Shown in pieces: positions 29,297 through 38,530 of a DNA stretch of 64,000 bases. Source of the DNA: Lachnospiraceae bacterium (GTDB taxonomy: Bacteria > Bacillota > Clostridia > Lachnospirales > Lachnospiraceae); the NCBI GenBank assembly GCA_024696945.1, contig JAILGF010000104.1, positions 60,938 to 124,937 on the forward strand. The letters run 5' to 3'. The notes beneath the pieces were generated by a model that was given only the letters and a program-made list of their open reading frames with translations, was not told the DNA's origin and ran no database searches. Every line of letters begins with the position of its first letter. Position 1 is the stretch's first letter. The translations under genes and the position numbers were made by a program.

Positions 29297-30285
29297 TTAT
29301 GCCTCTCATCCCTGTACTTGCGTTTATTCTGAGCACTTTCGTATTTCTCGTAGGCGTTAACTATCTTTTGTACAAGCGGATGTCTGACAACATCCTTGCT
29401 CGTCATATAAGAAAAACCGATATCGTCAATTCCTTCAAGGACCTTTAATGCAACATCAAGTCCCGAGGCCTGCCCTACGGGAAGGTCCTTCTGCGTTTGG
29501 TCGCCGGTAATAATAACCTTAGAACCGAAACCTATACGGGTAAGGAACATCTTCATCTGGGCAGGTGTGGTATTCTGAGCTTCATCCAGGATGATAAATG
29601 CATTATCCAATGTACGGCCTCTCATATATGCGAGAGGAGCAACCTCTATCAGACCCTTTTCAGAATTCTTCTGATAACTGTCGGGTCCCATGATCTGATA
29701 AAGAGCATCATACAAGGGTCTTAAGTAAGGGTCGATCTTGCTCTGCAGGTCTCCGGGCAGGAATCCCAGCTTTTCACCGGCTTCGATCGCAGGTCTTGTA
29801 AGAATGATACGGCTGACATCATTATTCTTAAATGCCGTAATGGCGCAAGCCATTGCAAGATAAGTCTTACCGGTTCCTGCGGGACCCAATCCGAACACTA
29901 TCATCTTTTCACGTATAAGGTCCACATATTTCTTCTGTCCAAGGGTCTTTGGCTTAATAGGCTTACCCTGAATGGTGAAACAGATAAGCTCCTTATCTAT
30001 CTCTCCCAAAGCCTTCTCGTTATCCTCGTAGACAAGTGAAAGGCAGTAGTTAACGTTTTGTTCCGTAATGGGACTTCCCTTTTTTGAAAGACCGACAAGT
30101 TCATTTATAACTCGTTTAGCCTTATCTGTACTGTTCTCATCTCCGATTATCTTAACCTCATTTCCTCGCTCTATAACGGTAACTCCGAGGTTTTTCTCAA
30201 TAATCTTTATGTAATTGTCAAATGCTCCGAAAACATCCTGCAGATTCTCCGAAGGCAGATTGACCATAGTTTCAACAATAGCCAT
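29293..30285 (-). CDS. phoH: PhoH family ATPase
   Basis: FGLGPAGTGKTYLAMA, ILTRPAIEAGEKLGFLPGDLQSKIDPYLRPLYDAL, IILDEAQNTTPAQMKMFLTRIG; 4-nt overlap with ybeY. Confidence 0.95.
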   Translation of the reverse strand: MAIVETMVNLPSENLQDVFGAFDNYIKIIEKNLGVTVIERGNEVKIIGDENSTDKAKRVINELVGLSKKGSPITEQNVNYCLSLVYEDNEKALGEIDKELICFTIQGKPIKPKTLGQKKYVDLIREKMIVFGLGPAGTGKTYLAMACAITAFKNNDVSRIILTRPAIEAGEKLGFLPGDLQSKIDPYLRPLYDALYQIMGPDSYQKNSEKGLIEVAPLAYMRGRTLDNAFIILDEAQNTTPAQMKMFLTRIGFGSKVIITGDQTQKDLPVGQASGLDVALKVLEGIDDIGFSYMTSKDVVRHPLVQKIVNAYEKYESAQNKRKYRDERHK

Positions 30286-30404
30286 CTATAATCCTTTCAT
30301 TTTCCGGTGTAAATCGTTTTTAGACATATATGGTTATTATAACCAATTTCAATATATAATACAACATTTTCCTTAAATTTTCTTATTATATTAACAGATT
30401 TTTT

Positions 30405-30441
30405 ACAAAAAAGAAAAAACCCTTACCACACGGGTAAGGGT
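30405..30441 (-). terminator. Intrinsic terminator downstream of rpsU
   Basis: ACCCTTACCCGTGTGGTAAGGGTTTTTTCTTTTTT on the minus strand. Confidence 0.9.
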
Positions 30442-30451
30442 CACTAAATTA

Positions 30452-30628
30452 TTATTTAAACTTTCTCTTGCGAGCAGCTTCTGACTTCTTCTTACGTCTT
30501 ACGCTGGGCTTCTCGTAATGCTCTCTCTTGCGGATTTCCTGCTGGATACCTGCCTTTGCACAGTTACGCTTAAATCTGCGAAGAGCGCTGTCTAATGACT
30601 CGTTTTCTTTTACGATAACGTTTGACAT
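30452..30628 (-). CDS. rpsU: 30S ribosomal protein S21
   Basis: [58 protein letters not shown]. The track start at 30709 extends into the 5' UTR. Confidence 0.96.
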   Translation of the reverse strand: MSNVIVKENESLDSALRRFKRNCAKAGIQQEIRKREHYEKPSVRRKKKSEAARKRKFK

Positions 30629-30707
30629 AATCTCACACCTAACCTCCCTCCGGTTGAGAACTCGTGCCAAATCAACAATTTTGAGTAATTCAAATAGCAC
30701 AAATGAC

Positions 30708-30735
30708 ATTATACCATAATTTTATGTGAAGTCAA
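30708..30735 (-). promoter_or_regulatory. rpsU promoter (TTGACT-N16-TATAAT) overlapping the 3' end of dxs
   Basis: -10 complement 30708-30713, -35 complement 30730-30735; dxs stop at 30722-30724. Confidence 0.72.
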
Positions 30736-32587
30736 TACTTTTTTTAATTTTATTTTTCAGGGATACGGGATCAAACCCTATGGAGTCCCTTATATCCCTG
30801 GGATTTCCGTGAGGAAGGAAGCTGTCCGGAAGTGAAATATCAACAAACTTGTTGTTCTTTCCGTTTTCAAGGATATGCAGTCCTACCGCTTCTCCGAAAC
30901 CTCCGCGCTTAACGTTCTCTTCCGCAGTGATTATCACCTCGTGCGTATCACAGAGGCTGTCTATCAGATCATAATCTATGGGATTTATAAATCTGGCATT
31001 TACAAAAGTAAGATCAATGCCCTCTTCCCTAAGCTCTTCGAGGATCCCGGCCATAACCTTGACCATTTTGCCTACTGCGATGACTGCAGCCTTGCTTCCC
31101 ATGTGTAAAACCTCGGATTTTCCGAGTATTATGGGTGTATCGGTCTTACATCCGTAATAAGCCTTAGCCCTCGGATAACGTATTGCCGAAGGACCGTTAT
31201 AGCTGCACGCAAATACGAGCATATCTGCCAGCTCATAAGCATTCTTCGGTGCCATGACGGCAAAGCCAGGTATTCCTGACAGGTACGATATATCAAAAAT
31301 ACCCTGATGTGTCTCCCCGTCGCATCCTACAATACCTGCTCTGTCAATACAAATGGTTACGGGCAGGAAATTCAAAGCAACATCATGAATAAGCTGATCA
31401 AACGACCTCTGGAGGAATGTCGAATAAATGGCAACTATAGGATGCAATCCTGCCGATGCCATACCGGCTGCAAAGGTTACCGCATGCTCCTCTGCGATCC
31501 CGACATCAAAGAATCTCTCCGGGAATCTCTTTGACCACTCCTTAAGCCCTGTTCCGTCAGCCATTGCCGCAGTAACTGCAACAATATTGGAGCTGCTTTC
31601 CCCTATGCCTGTAACTGTTTCGGAAAAAATGTCCGTATATGTCTTGGAGCTCTTCTCTGCTTTCTTCTCACCGGTATTAAAATCAAAAGGTTCAACACCG
31701 TGGAAGTATGAAGGATCGTGCTCGGCAGGAGCATAGCCCTTTCCCTTCTTTGTAACCACATGCACAAGCACCGGCGTCTTAGACTGCGCTGCCGCCTCAA
31801 AGGCATTCAGCATAAGTGGAATATTGTGTCCGTCTATAGGTCCTATATAGGTAATGCCCATATTTTCAAAGAGCATTCCGGGAACAAACAGGCTTTTAAT
31901 GGACTCCTTCGAGGTTTTAATCTTTCTGACAATACCCTCGCCCATATAAGGAAGGTTTTTCAGCTTCTCCTCGATATTCATTTTAAGTCCGGTATATTTA
32001 GAGTTTGTACGCAGTTTACCCAGATACGTAGCCATTCCGCCAACATTTTCCGAAATGGACATATTATTATCATTAAGAACGATAATAAGATTCGACTTCA
32101 ACCTGCCGGCATTGTTCAGGGCTTCAAAAGCCATTCCGCCCGAAAGTGCTCCGTCGCCGATAACTGCTACTACCTTATAGTTTTCACCCTTTAAATCCCT
32201 CGCTTTAACAATTCCGTCCGCAATTGAGATAGATGTGGAGGCATGTCCTGTTATAACGGGATCACAAGGGCTTTCCTTCTTGTTGGGGAATCCGCTCATT
32301 CCACCGAATTGTCTGAGGTGGTCAAAGCCTCCTTTCCTTCCGGTCAGAAGCTTATGAGTATAGCTCTGATGCCCGACATCAAAAATCAGTTTATCCTCAG
32401 GGAATGTCAAAAAAAGGTGAAGCGCCATCGTCAGTTCAACCGCACCAAGATTTGATGCCAGATGTCCACCGGTGTTGCTCACCTTGCGTATAAGGAAACG
32501 TCTGATCTCCTTTGCAAGATTTCGGAACTTGTCCTCGGGAATATTCTTTATGTCATTTGGTTCATTGATCAGATCAATAAGGCTCAT
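30722..32587 (-). CDS. dxs: 1-deoxy-D-xylulose-5-phosphate synthase
   Basis: SNLGAVELTMALHLFL, FDVGHQSYTHKLLTGR, VIGDGALSGGMAFEALNNAG, FFDVGIAEEHAVTFAAGMA. Confidence 0.97.
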   Translation of the reverse strand: MSLIDLINEPNDIKNIPEDKFRNLAKEIRRFLIRKVSNTGGHLASNLGAVELTMALHLFLTFPEDKLIFDVGHQSYTHKLLTGRKGGFDHLRQFGGMSGFPNKKESPCDPVITGHASTSISIADGIVKARDLKGENYKVVAVIGDGALSGGMAFEALNNAGRLKSNLIIVLNDNNMSISENVGGMATYLGKLRTNSKYTGLKMNIEEKLKNLPYMGEGIVRKIKTSKESIKSLFVPGMLFENMGITYIGPIDGHNIPLMLNAFEAAAQSKTPVLVHVVTKKGKGYAPAEHDPSYFHGVEPFDFNTGEKKAEKSSKTYTDIFSETVTGIGESSSNIVAVTAAMADGTGLKEWSKRFPERFFDVGIAEEHAVTFAAGMASAGLHPIVAIYSTFLQRSFDQLIHDVALNFLPVTICIDRAGIVGCDGETHQGIFDISYLSGIPGFAVMAPKNAYELADMLVFACSYNGPSAIRYPRAKAYYGCKTDTPIILGKSEVLHMGSKAAVIAVGKMVKVMAGILEELREEGIDLTFVNARFINPIDYDLIDSLCDTHEVIITAEENVKRGGFGEAVGLHILENGKNNKFVDISLPDSFLPHGNPRDIRDSIGFDPVSLKNKIKKSIDFT

Positions 32588-32609
32588 ATCCTCTACCTTG
32601 CATTAACAG

Positions 32610-33575
32610 TTATAATTTTCTGAAGATCAGACTTTCAAATAGTTTTAACAGAAATCCTGCGTCTTTCCCAAGAGAAGAAAGACAATTTATTGCTTTTGCG
32701 GTATACAGTTTCACAAGCTCCTCGGACATATTAATGCCAAGCATACGCGCAACTGTATCCTTATCGTTTTTTTCGTCAATATTTACGCTTTTGCCAAGAG
32801 TCTCGGAATTCGAAGTCATATCAAGGATATCATCTTCTATCTGAAAAGCAAGTCCCAAAGACCTTCCGGCTTCTTCAAGCGAGAAAACCGCAGCTTCGTC
32901 GGCACCGCCAAGTACGGCTCCGCACATAAGCGCAGCTTCAAACAGCTGAGAAGTCTTAAGTTCGTAAATACGCAGTGTATATTTTAACTTATCAATATCC
33001 GCATCCTGAAGATCAACTTCATTAAGTTCATCATATCCGGGAACTTTTAAAGCATCTGTATACTTTTCCGTACTATCAAGCACCTGACCGCCTATCATGC
33101 CGCTGTATCCGGCCTTAGTCGAAAGTATATTAAAAGCCTTCAGAACACGTTTGATATAGCACGGATCCGACAGATTATTGTCTATAATGCTGCTAACCTT
33201 TTCAAAAGCCAGGTTCAGCAACCCGTCTCCGGCCAGAACACCCATTGCATGTCCGTATGCGACATGTGTTGTAGGCTTTCCACGGCGAAGTACATCATTA
33301 TCCATTGCAGGAAGGTCGTCATGTACAAGTGAATAAGCATGAATACATTCTATCGCGGTGACAAAAGGTTCAGCCAGAAGCTTTTCAAGATCATTGTCTT
33401 CGGAAAAAAGTCTGAAGGCTTCAAGAAGCATTATTGCCCTCAAACGTTTGCCTCCGTTCAGGACACTGTAGCTCATAGCCTCACATATTTTTCCAAAACC
33501 GGTATCCTTCGGGATTCTTTCGGTTAGAATATTGTTAATATGTTCTGTTTTACTTTTTAACTGTTCACTATACAT
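32610..33575 (-). CDS. ispA: Polyprenyl (farnesyl-type) synthetase
   Basis: GGKRLRAIMLLEAF, first Asp-rich motif LVHDDLPAMDND, second AFQIEDDILD; downstream of dxs in the same orientation. Confidence 0.93.
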   Translation of the reverse strand: MYSEQLKSKTEHINNILTERIPKDTGFGKICEAMSYSVLNGGKRLRAIMLLEAFRLFSEDNDLEKLLAEPFVTAIECIHAYSLVHDDLPAMDNDVLRRGKPTTHVAYGHAMGVLAGDGLLNLAFEKVSSIIDNNLSDPCYIKRVLKAFNILSTKAGYSGMIGGQVLDSTEKYTDALKVPGYDELNEVDLQDADIDKLKYTLRIYELKTSQLFEAALMCGAVLGGADEAAVFSLEEAGRSLGLAFQIEDDILDMTSNSETLGKSVNIDEKNDKDTVARMLGINMSEELVKLYTAKAINCLSSLGKDAGFLLKLFESLIFRKL

Positions 33576-33596
33576 AAAGCCAAACTCATGCTTTCT

Positions 33597-34010
33597 TCAT
33601 ATTTCTGCCTTAACGATCCTGGCCATAACACCGTTTACAAATCCGGCCGACTGTTCTCCGCCGTATTGCTTTGCCAGCTCCACAGCTTCATTTATGGCAA
33701 CCTTTTCAGGCACTTCATCAAACACTGCCTCAAAAGCACACAAACGAAGAATATTTTTCTCGGTGAGTCCGATACGGTTCATATTCCAATTTGTCATTTT
33801 TGTTATAAGGATCGCATCGATCTCAGGCAGCTTGGCCACGATCATATTATATCTTTCCATGACCTGATCGGCTTCGGGGCATTCCATTCCTTCATTAGGA
33901 AGCAGTTCCTCGAAATATAACCTGTTCTGCTCTTCGATCTCATCGGCCTCATGGAATTCTCTGATATACAAAAGCCTTATAAGATGTTCTCTTAATTCCC
34001 GTCGTGTCAT
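33597..34010 (-). CDS. nusB: Transcription antitermination factor NusB
   Basis: TRRELREHLIRLLYIREFH...RLCAFEAVFDEVPEKVAINEAVELAKQYGGEQSAGFVNGVMARI. Confidence 0.93.
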   Translation of the reverse strand: MTRRELREHLIRLLYIREFHEADEIEEQNRLYFEELLPNEGMECPEADQVMERYNMIVAKLPEIDAILITKMTNWNMNRIGLTEKNILRLCAFEAVFDEVPEKVAINEAVELAKQYGGEQSAGFVNGVMARIVKAEI

Positions 34011-34024
34011 TATTTCCTCTCCAT

Positions 34025-34375
34025 TCAGACTTTAACGGTAATACCTACCACCCTAACATTAACTCCTACAACATTTAGACCGGTCATGCTCTCAATAGCC
34101 TGCTTAACTTTTTCCTGAACCTTTGCCGAAACATCAGGAATGCTGTATCCGTAGATTACGTCAACATAAATGTCAGCAACAACGTCACCTTGATTTATGT
34201 CAAGCTTAACACCTTTTGAATTATTCTTTATACCGAATTTTGCAACTATTTCATTTGTAAGATTGCCGCTTAATGAATTAACTCCTTCAGTTTCGGATGC
34301 AGCAAGACCTGCGATACTGGCAACAACACTATCAGAAATCTTTATATCGCCTTTGAAATCTACCTGTTTACCCAT
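34025..34375 (-). CDS. Asp23/Gls24 family envelope stress protein
   Basis: GDIKISDSVVASIAGLAASETEGVNSLSG...GVKLDINQGDVVADIYVDVIYGYSIPDVSAKVQEKVKQAIESMTGL. Start at MGKQVDFK preferred (SD just upstream). Confidence 0.92.
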   Translation of the reverse strand: MGKQVDFKGDIKISDSVVASIAGLAASETEGVNSLSGNLTNEIVAKFGIKNNSKGVKLDINQGDVVADIYVDVIYGYSIPDVSAKVQEKVKQAIESMTGLNVVGVNVRVVGITVKV

Positions 34376-34457
34376 TTTCGTTTTCCTTTCGTACCTTATC
34401 ATAAAAATATCAATACATATTATATCATATTATTATAAATTTGAAAACAAAAAAATT

Positions 34458-34484
34458 TGCCATCTCCCATATAAGGAAATGGCA
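34458..34484 (-). terminator. Intrinsic terminator downstream of efp
   Basis: TGCCATTTCCTTATATGGGAGATGGCA followed by AATTTTTTTG on the minus strand. Confidence 0.7.
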
Positions 34485-34498
34485 GAAATTTCGAAATA

Positions 34499-35056
34499 TC
34501 AGATTCTCTTAAGATACTCACCTGTACGGGTATCGATCTGAACCTTATCTCCACGTTCAACAAACAAAGGAACCATGATCTGAGCACCTGTTTCAACGAT
34601 AGCGGGCTTTGAAGCGCCTGTAGCGGTATCACCCTTGAAGCCGGGCTCTGTTTCTGTGATAACAAGCTCTGCGAACATAGGAGGCTCTACCGAGAAAACC
34701 TTGCCCTGGTATGAAAGCATGTTAACCATGTCGTTTTCCTTAACAAACTTCAACGCATCGCCGATCTGATCGGATGTAAGAGCTATCTGCTCGTAATTCT
34801 CGGTGTTCATAAAGTTATACATATCACCGTCTGCATAAAGATACTGCATCTCACTCTTCTCGATATGAGCCTGAGGGTATTTTTCTGTAGGACGGAAGGT
34901 ACGTTCAACAACACCTCCGTTGATAATGTTCTTTAATTTGGTTCTAACAAATGCAGCTCCCTTTCCGGGCTTTACATGCTGGAATTCCACCACCTGGAAT
35001 ACTGCACCTTCAATTTCAAGTGTCAAACCGTTTCTGAAATCACCTGCTGAAATCAT
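34499..35056 (-). CDS. efp: Translation elongation factor P
   Basis: [58 protein letters not shown]. Confidence 0.97.
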   Translation of the reverse strand: MISAGDFRNGLTLEIEGAVFQVVEFQHVKPGKGAAFVRTKLKNIINGGVVERTFRPTEKYPQAHIEKSEMQYLYADGDMYNFMNTENYEQIALTSDQIGDALKFVKENDMVNMLSYQGKVFSVEPPMFAELVITETEPGFKGDTATGASKPAIVETGAQIMVPLFVERGDKVQIDTRTGEYLKRI

Positions 35057-35146
35057 AAAAAATCATCCTCCAAAATTAATGTCATGTGTGATTATTCATC
35101 TAACTAAAATATTTTATATTATAATTTACAATTTTGCAACATTTTT

Positions 35147-35578
35147 TTATAACAAATCGAAAAAAAATTCCAGAGCCTCTTTATAGCCCTCAAAACCCTT
35201 ACCCATAACGGTCTTTGCACAGATGTCGCTGATCACCGAACGGCGCCTGAATTCATCCCTTTTTGTAATGTCGGTAAGATGAACCTCTACAACAGGCACG
35301 TTAAGTATCAAAAGTGCATCTCTTATAGCGTAACTGTAGTGAGTATAAGCAGCGGGATTGATGATAACGCCATCAAAATCGTCTTCAAAGGCTTCATGAA
35401 GGAATTCCACGATCTCACCCTCATAATTGCTCTGGCGAACATCGACCGATATATCAAGGTCATTAGCCCATTCGTCGATTTTAAAGCAAAGATCGTCATA
35501 GTCCTCTTTTCCATATATTTCAGGCTGCCTCATTCCGAGCATGTCCAGATTAGGACCGTTAATAATCATTATGTTCAT
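35147..35578 (-). CDS. aroQ: Type II 3-dehydroquinate dehydratase
   Basis: IMIINGPNLDMLGMRQPEIYG, RQSNYEGEIVEFLHEA, IINPAAYTHYSYAIRDAL, VEVHLTDITKRDEFR. Confidence 0.96.
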   Translation of the reverse strand: MNIMIINGPNLDMLGMRQPEIYGKEDYDDLCFKIDEWANDLDISVDVRQSNYEGEIVEFLHEAFEDDFDGVIINPAAYTHYSYAIRDALLILNVPVVEVHLTDITKRDEFRRRSVISDICAKTVMGKGFEGYKEALEFFFDLL

Positions 35579-35592
35579 AAAAACTCCTTCCT

Positions 35593-35663
35593 AGGTGACA
35601 ATGGGGACGGTTCTTTTTGTCATCCTTTTGAGGTGACAAAAAGAACCGTCCCCATTGTCACCT
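35593..35663. repeat. Perfect 30-bp inverted repeat (11-nt spacer), REP/MITE-like element
   Basis: aggtgacaatggggacggttctttttgtca (35593-35622) / tgacaaaaagaaccgtccccattgtcacct (35634-35663). Confidence 0.9.
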
Positions 35664-35665
35664 CG

Positions 35666-36214
35666 TCACCCGGTAAATTTCCTTCCGGGCCATGATTTTC
35701 CTTCGTTTTTAAGCTTCTTTTTATAAAAATGCAAAACAAAACGTTCAAGCAATCTCTTAAGCACTATCTGTATTTCCTCATGCCTGTCTATCGGATTTAC
35801 AAGGATTGTGCGGATATGTGCGAGATTTGCACCGTATATATCGGTAAACAACTGGTCTCCGACACAAAGAACAGATTTGACCGATATATGCATCTTCATG
35901 GCTGCCGCATAATAGTTTCTGGAATAGGGCTTTTGAGCCTTAAAGATGTACTTTACGTTCACGTCCTTGTTAAATCGCTTAACACGTGCTTTTTTATTAT
36001 TGGAAAGAAGGCATATATCAAACCCGATGGCCTTCAGCCTTGCAAAAAGCGCAATTGCGCGATTATCTGCATCTGCTCCGTGAGGAACCAAAGTGTTATC
36101 AATATCAAATATGATACCTCTATATCCATCCTCATAGTACTTTTCAAAGTCTATATTGTAAGTGGAATCCACCCATTCACTCGGATAAAGCCTTTCAAAC
36201 ATATCTCGTATCAC
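35666..36214 (-). CDS. YqeG family HAD-IIIA phosphatase
   Basis: GYRGIIFDIDNTLVPHGADAD, ICLLSNNKKARVKRF, KSVLCVGDQLFTDIYGANLAHI. Confidence 0.93.
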   Translation of the reverse strand: MIRDMFERLYPSEWVDSTYNIDFEKYYEDGYRGIIFDIDNTLVPHGADADNRAIALFARLKAIGFDICLLSNNKKARVKRFNKDVNVKYIFKAQKPYSRNYYAAAMKMHISVKSVLCVGDQLFTDIYGANLAHIRTILVNPIDRHEEIQIVLKRLLERFVLHFYKKKLKNEGKSWPGRKFTG

Positions 36215-36235
36215 CTCAAAAACTGCGACTGGTCG

Positions 36236-36266
36236 TAAAAAATACAGGAGAACCGAAGTCCTCCTG
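36236..36266 (-). terminator. Intrinsic terminator downstream of the EF-G paralogue
   Basis: CAGGAGGACTTCGGTTCTCCTG followed by TATTTTTTAC on the minus strand. Confidence 0.75.
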
Positions 36267-36305
36267 CATACAATACATTATTATTGATTATAAGTCAAGC
36301 AAAAC

Positions 36306-38411
36306 TTATGCATCCTCATCCTCAGTCATGTACTTAGCTGCTTCCTCAACAACCTTAGCCTGAACATCGGTAGGAGCCTGCTCATAACGGTCGATAGAAT
36401 ATGAGTAATCACCGATACCACCGGTCATTGAACGAAGATCTGTTGAGTATCCGTAAAGCTCTGCAAGCGGAACGTCAGCCATAATCTCCTGCTTGCCGCC
36501 GGCGATAGGATTCATACCGAGAACACGGCCTCTACGCTTATTTAAGTCACCCATGATATCACCGGTAAACTTATCCGGAACAACAACCTTCATCGAAACG
36601 ATGGGCTCAAGTAAGCAAGGATTGCAGTTTTCCTTAGGATCTGTGAAGGCAGCCTTGAATGCAAGACGTGCAGCCTGCTTGAATGCCATTTCTGAAGAAT
36701 CTACAGGATGGTAAGAACCATAGAACAGAGTAGCCTTAAGTCCTACAACGGGATATCCTGCCAAAGGTCCCTTAAGAACTGACTCAGCCAGTCCCTTTTC
36801 AACTGCGGGGAAGAAGTTCTTGGGAACAACACCGCCAACGATCTCCTCTGCGAATTCATATGACTTCTCCATATCGCCCAAAGGCTCGAATCTCATATGA
36901 ACATCACCGTACTGACCATGTCCGCCGGACTGCTTCTTATACTTGCCCTGCTTCTCAACCTTCTTCCTGATGGTCTCACGATAAGGAACTCTGGGCTTAG
37001 AAAGCTCAACCTCTACCTTATAACGCTGTGCAAGCTTGCTTACAACAATATCAAGCTGCTGTCCGCCGATACCGTAAAGCAGAGTCTGACGGTTTTCCTT
37101 GTCAAGAACCATCTTCAAGGTCTTGTCCTCTTCGCAGAGCTTAGACATAGCCTGTGCGAACTTATCCTCATCACCCTTATTCTTTGTATCAACCTTCTTG
37201 TACTCATAAGGAATGCTGTACTGAGCCTTAGGATAAACTACAGGATTAGCCTTTGTTGAAAGTGTCTCACCTGTCTGGGTATTTGAAAGCTTTCCGATGG
37301 CTCCGATATCTCCGGGATAAAGCTCCTTAACCTCTATTGTCTCCTTACCGCGAAGGATGTAAAGACGTGAAAGCTTTTCTTCTGTGTCCTTATCTGAATT
37401 GTAAACTGTAGCATCACTTGTAAGGATACCCGAGCAAACCTTTATCATAGAATACTTACCGATGAAAGGATCTACGATGGTCTTGAATACCTTAGCGGTC
37501 ATAGGCTTGTTTACATCATAATTAGCAGCAAATTCGCTGTCATCCTTAACATTCTTTCCAACAACCTTGTGGTTAAGAGGTGAAGGGAAATAGGACTTGA
37601 TAGCGTTAAGAAGCATTACAGTACCCTGCTGGTTGATAGCTGCACCTGCAAGAACCGGAACGGTGCTTCCGTCAAATACAGTTGCATGAAGAGCTGTATC
37701 GATTTCTTCCTGAGTGAACTCTTCCTCTGCAAAGTATTTCTCCATGAGTTCCTCGCTGGATTCAGCGATAGCTTCGATAAGATCGTGACGGCAAAGATCA
37801 ACATCATCCTTTACGGATGCAGGAATCTCACACTCGGTGTACTCGCTGCCCTTGGTGAACTTTCTTCCGCCCATCTTAACTACGTTTACGAAACCTACAA
37901 ACTTCTCATTCTCAAAGAAAGGTGTATGGAAAGGAGCTATCTTAGTTCCAAAATTTTCGGTAAGCTGTTCAACTACCTTTGCAAAGTTTGCGTTAGGATC
38001 ATCCATTGCTGTAACAAAGAAGCATCTCGGAAGTTTCTTCTTTTCGCACATTTCCCAAGCCTTGATGGTACCAACCTCAACGCCTGCCTTTGCGTTTACT
38101 ACGATAATTGCTGCACCTGCAGCATCAAGTGCTTCCTCAACTTCTCCGACAAAATCAAAGTAGCCGGGGCAATCAAGGAAATTGATCTTAATCCCATCAT
38201 GTTCAACGGGGATAAGTGAAGTGCTGATAGAGAAAGTACGCTTGATCTCTTCCTTATCATAGTCACTGATGGTGTTGCCTTCTTCTACACGTCCCTGACG
38301 TGAGATGATGCCCTTGGTGAGTGCAATAGCTTCAACGAGAGTGGTCTTTCCGCATCCGCCATGACCCAGAATAGCTACGTTACGAATAGCTTCGCTCTTA
38401 TAGGTGTTCAT
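36306..38411 (-). CDS. Elongation factor G-like GTPase (non-canonical EF-G paralogue)
   Basis: GHGGCGKTTLVEAI, NFLDCPGYFDFVGEVEEALDAAGAAIIVV; EF-G domains II-V (GGHGQYGDVHMRFEPL). Confidence 0.92.
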   Translation of the reverse strand: MNTYKSEAIRNVAILGHGGCGKTTLVEAIALTKGIISRQGRVEEGNTISDYDKEEIKRTFSISTSLIPVEHDGIKINFLDCPGYFDFVGEVEEALDAAGAAIIVVNAKAGVEVGTIKAWEMCEKKKLPRCFFVTAMDDPNANFAKVVEQLTENFGTKIAPFHTPFFENEKFVGFVNVVKMGGRKFTKGSEYTECEIPASVKDDVDLCRHDLIEAIAESSEELMEKYFAEEEFTQEEIDTALHATVFDGSTVPVLAGAAINQQGTVMLLNAIKSYFPSPLNHKVVGKNVKDDSEFAANYDVNKPMTAKVFKTIVDPFIGKYSMIKVCSGILTSDATVYNSDKDTEEKLSRLYILRGKETIEVKELYPGDIGAIGKLSNTQTGETLSTKANPVVYPKAQYSIPYEYKKVDTKNKGDEDKFAQAMSKLCEEDKTLKMVLDKENRQTLLYGIGGQQLDIVVSKLAQRYKVEVELSKPRVPYRETIRKKVEKQGKYKKQSGGHGQYGDVHMRFEPLGDMEKSYEFAEEIVGGVVPKNFFPAVEKGLAESVLKGPLAGYPVVGLKATLFYGSYHPVDSSEMAFKQAARLAFKAAFTDPKENCNPCLLEPIVSMKVVVPDKFTGDIMGDLNKRRGRVLGMNPIAGGKQEIMADVPLAELYGYSTDLRSMTGGIGDYSYSIDRYEQAPTDVQAKVVEEAAKYMTEDEDA

Positions 38412-38451
38412 TTACAAATTCCTCCAATACATTTAATAAACCACTCTGTCT

Positions 38452-38480
38452 ATTTTACTAAATTTCTTTGAAAATTACAA
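38452..38480 (-). promoter_or_regulatory. Promoter for the EF-G-like gene (TTGTAA-N17-TAAAAT)
   Basis: -10 complement 38452-38457, -35 complement 38475-38480. Confidence 0.55.
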
Positions 38481-38530
38481 CTGTTTTTTGTAAAAATATT
38501 ATAAAATCGTAAAAATAAGGCCATTATTCC

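Noticed and set aside
35593-35663. Inverted repeat considered simply as an intrinsic terminator
   Set aside because: Arms are 30 bp and perfectly symmetric without a flanking T-tract; repeat element favoured, though it may still affect transcription.
36306-38411. EF-G-like gene considered as a tetracycline ribosomal protection protein
   Set aside because: P-loop GHGGCGKTT and overall sequence resemble the non-canonical EF-G paralogue family; no Tet-specific feature recognised.
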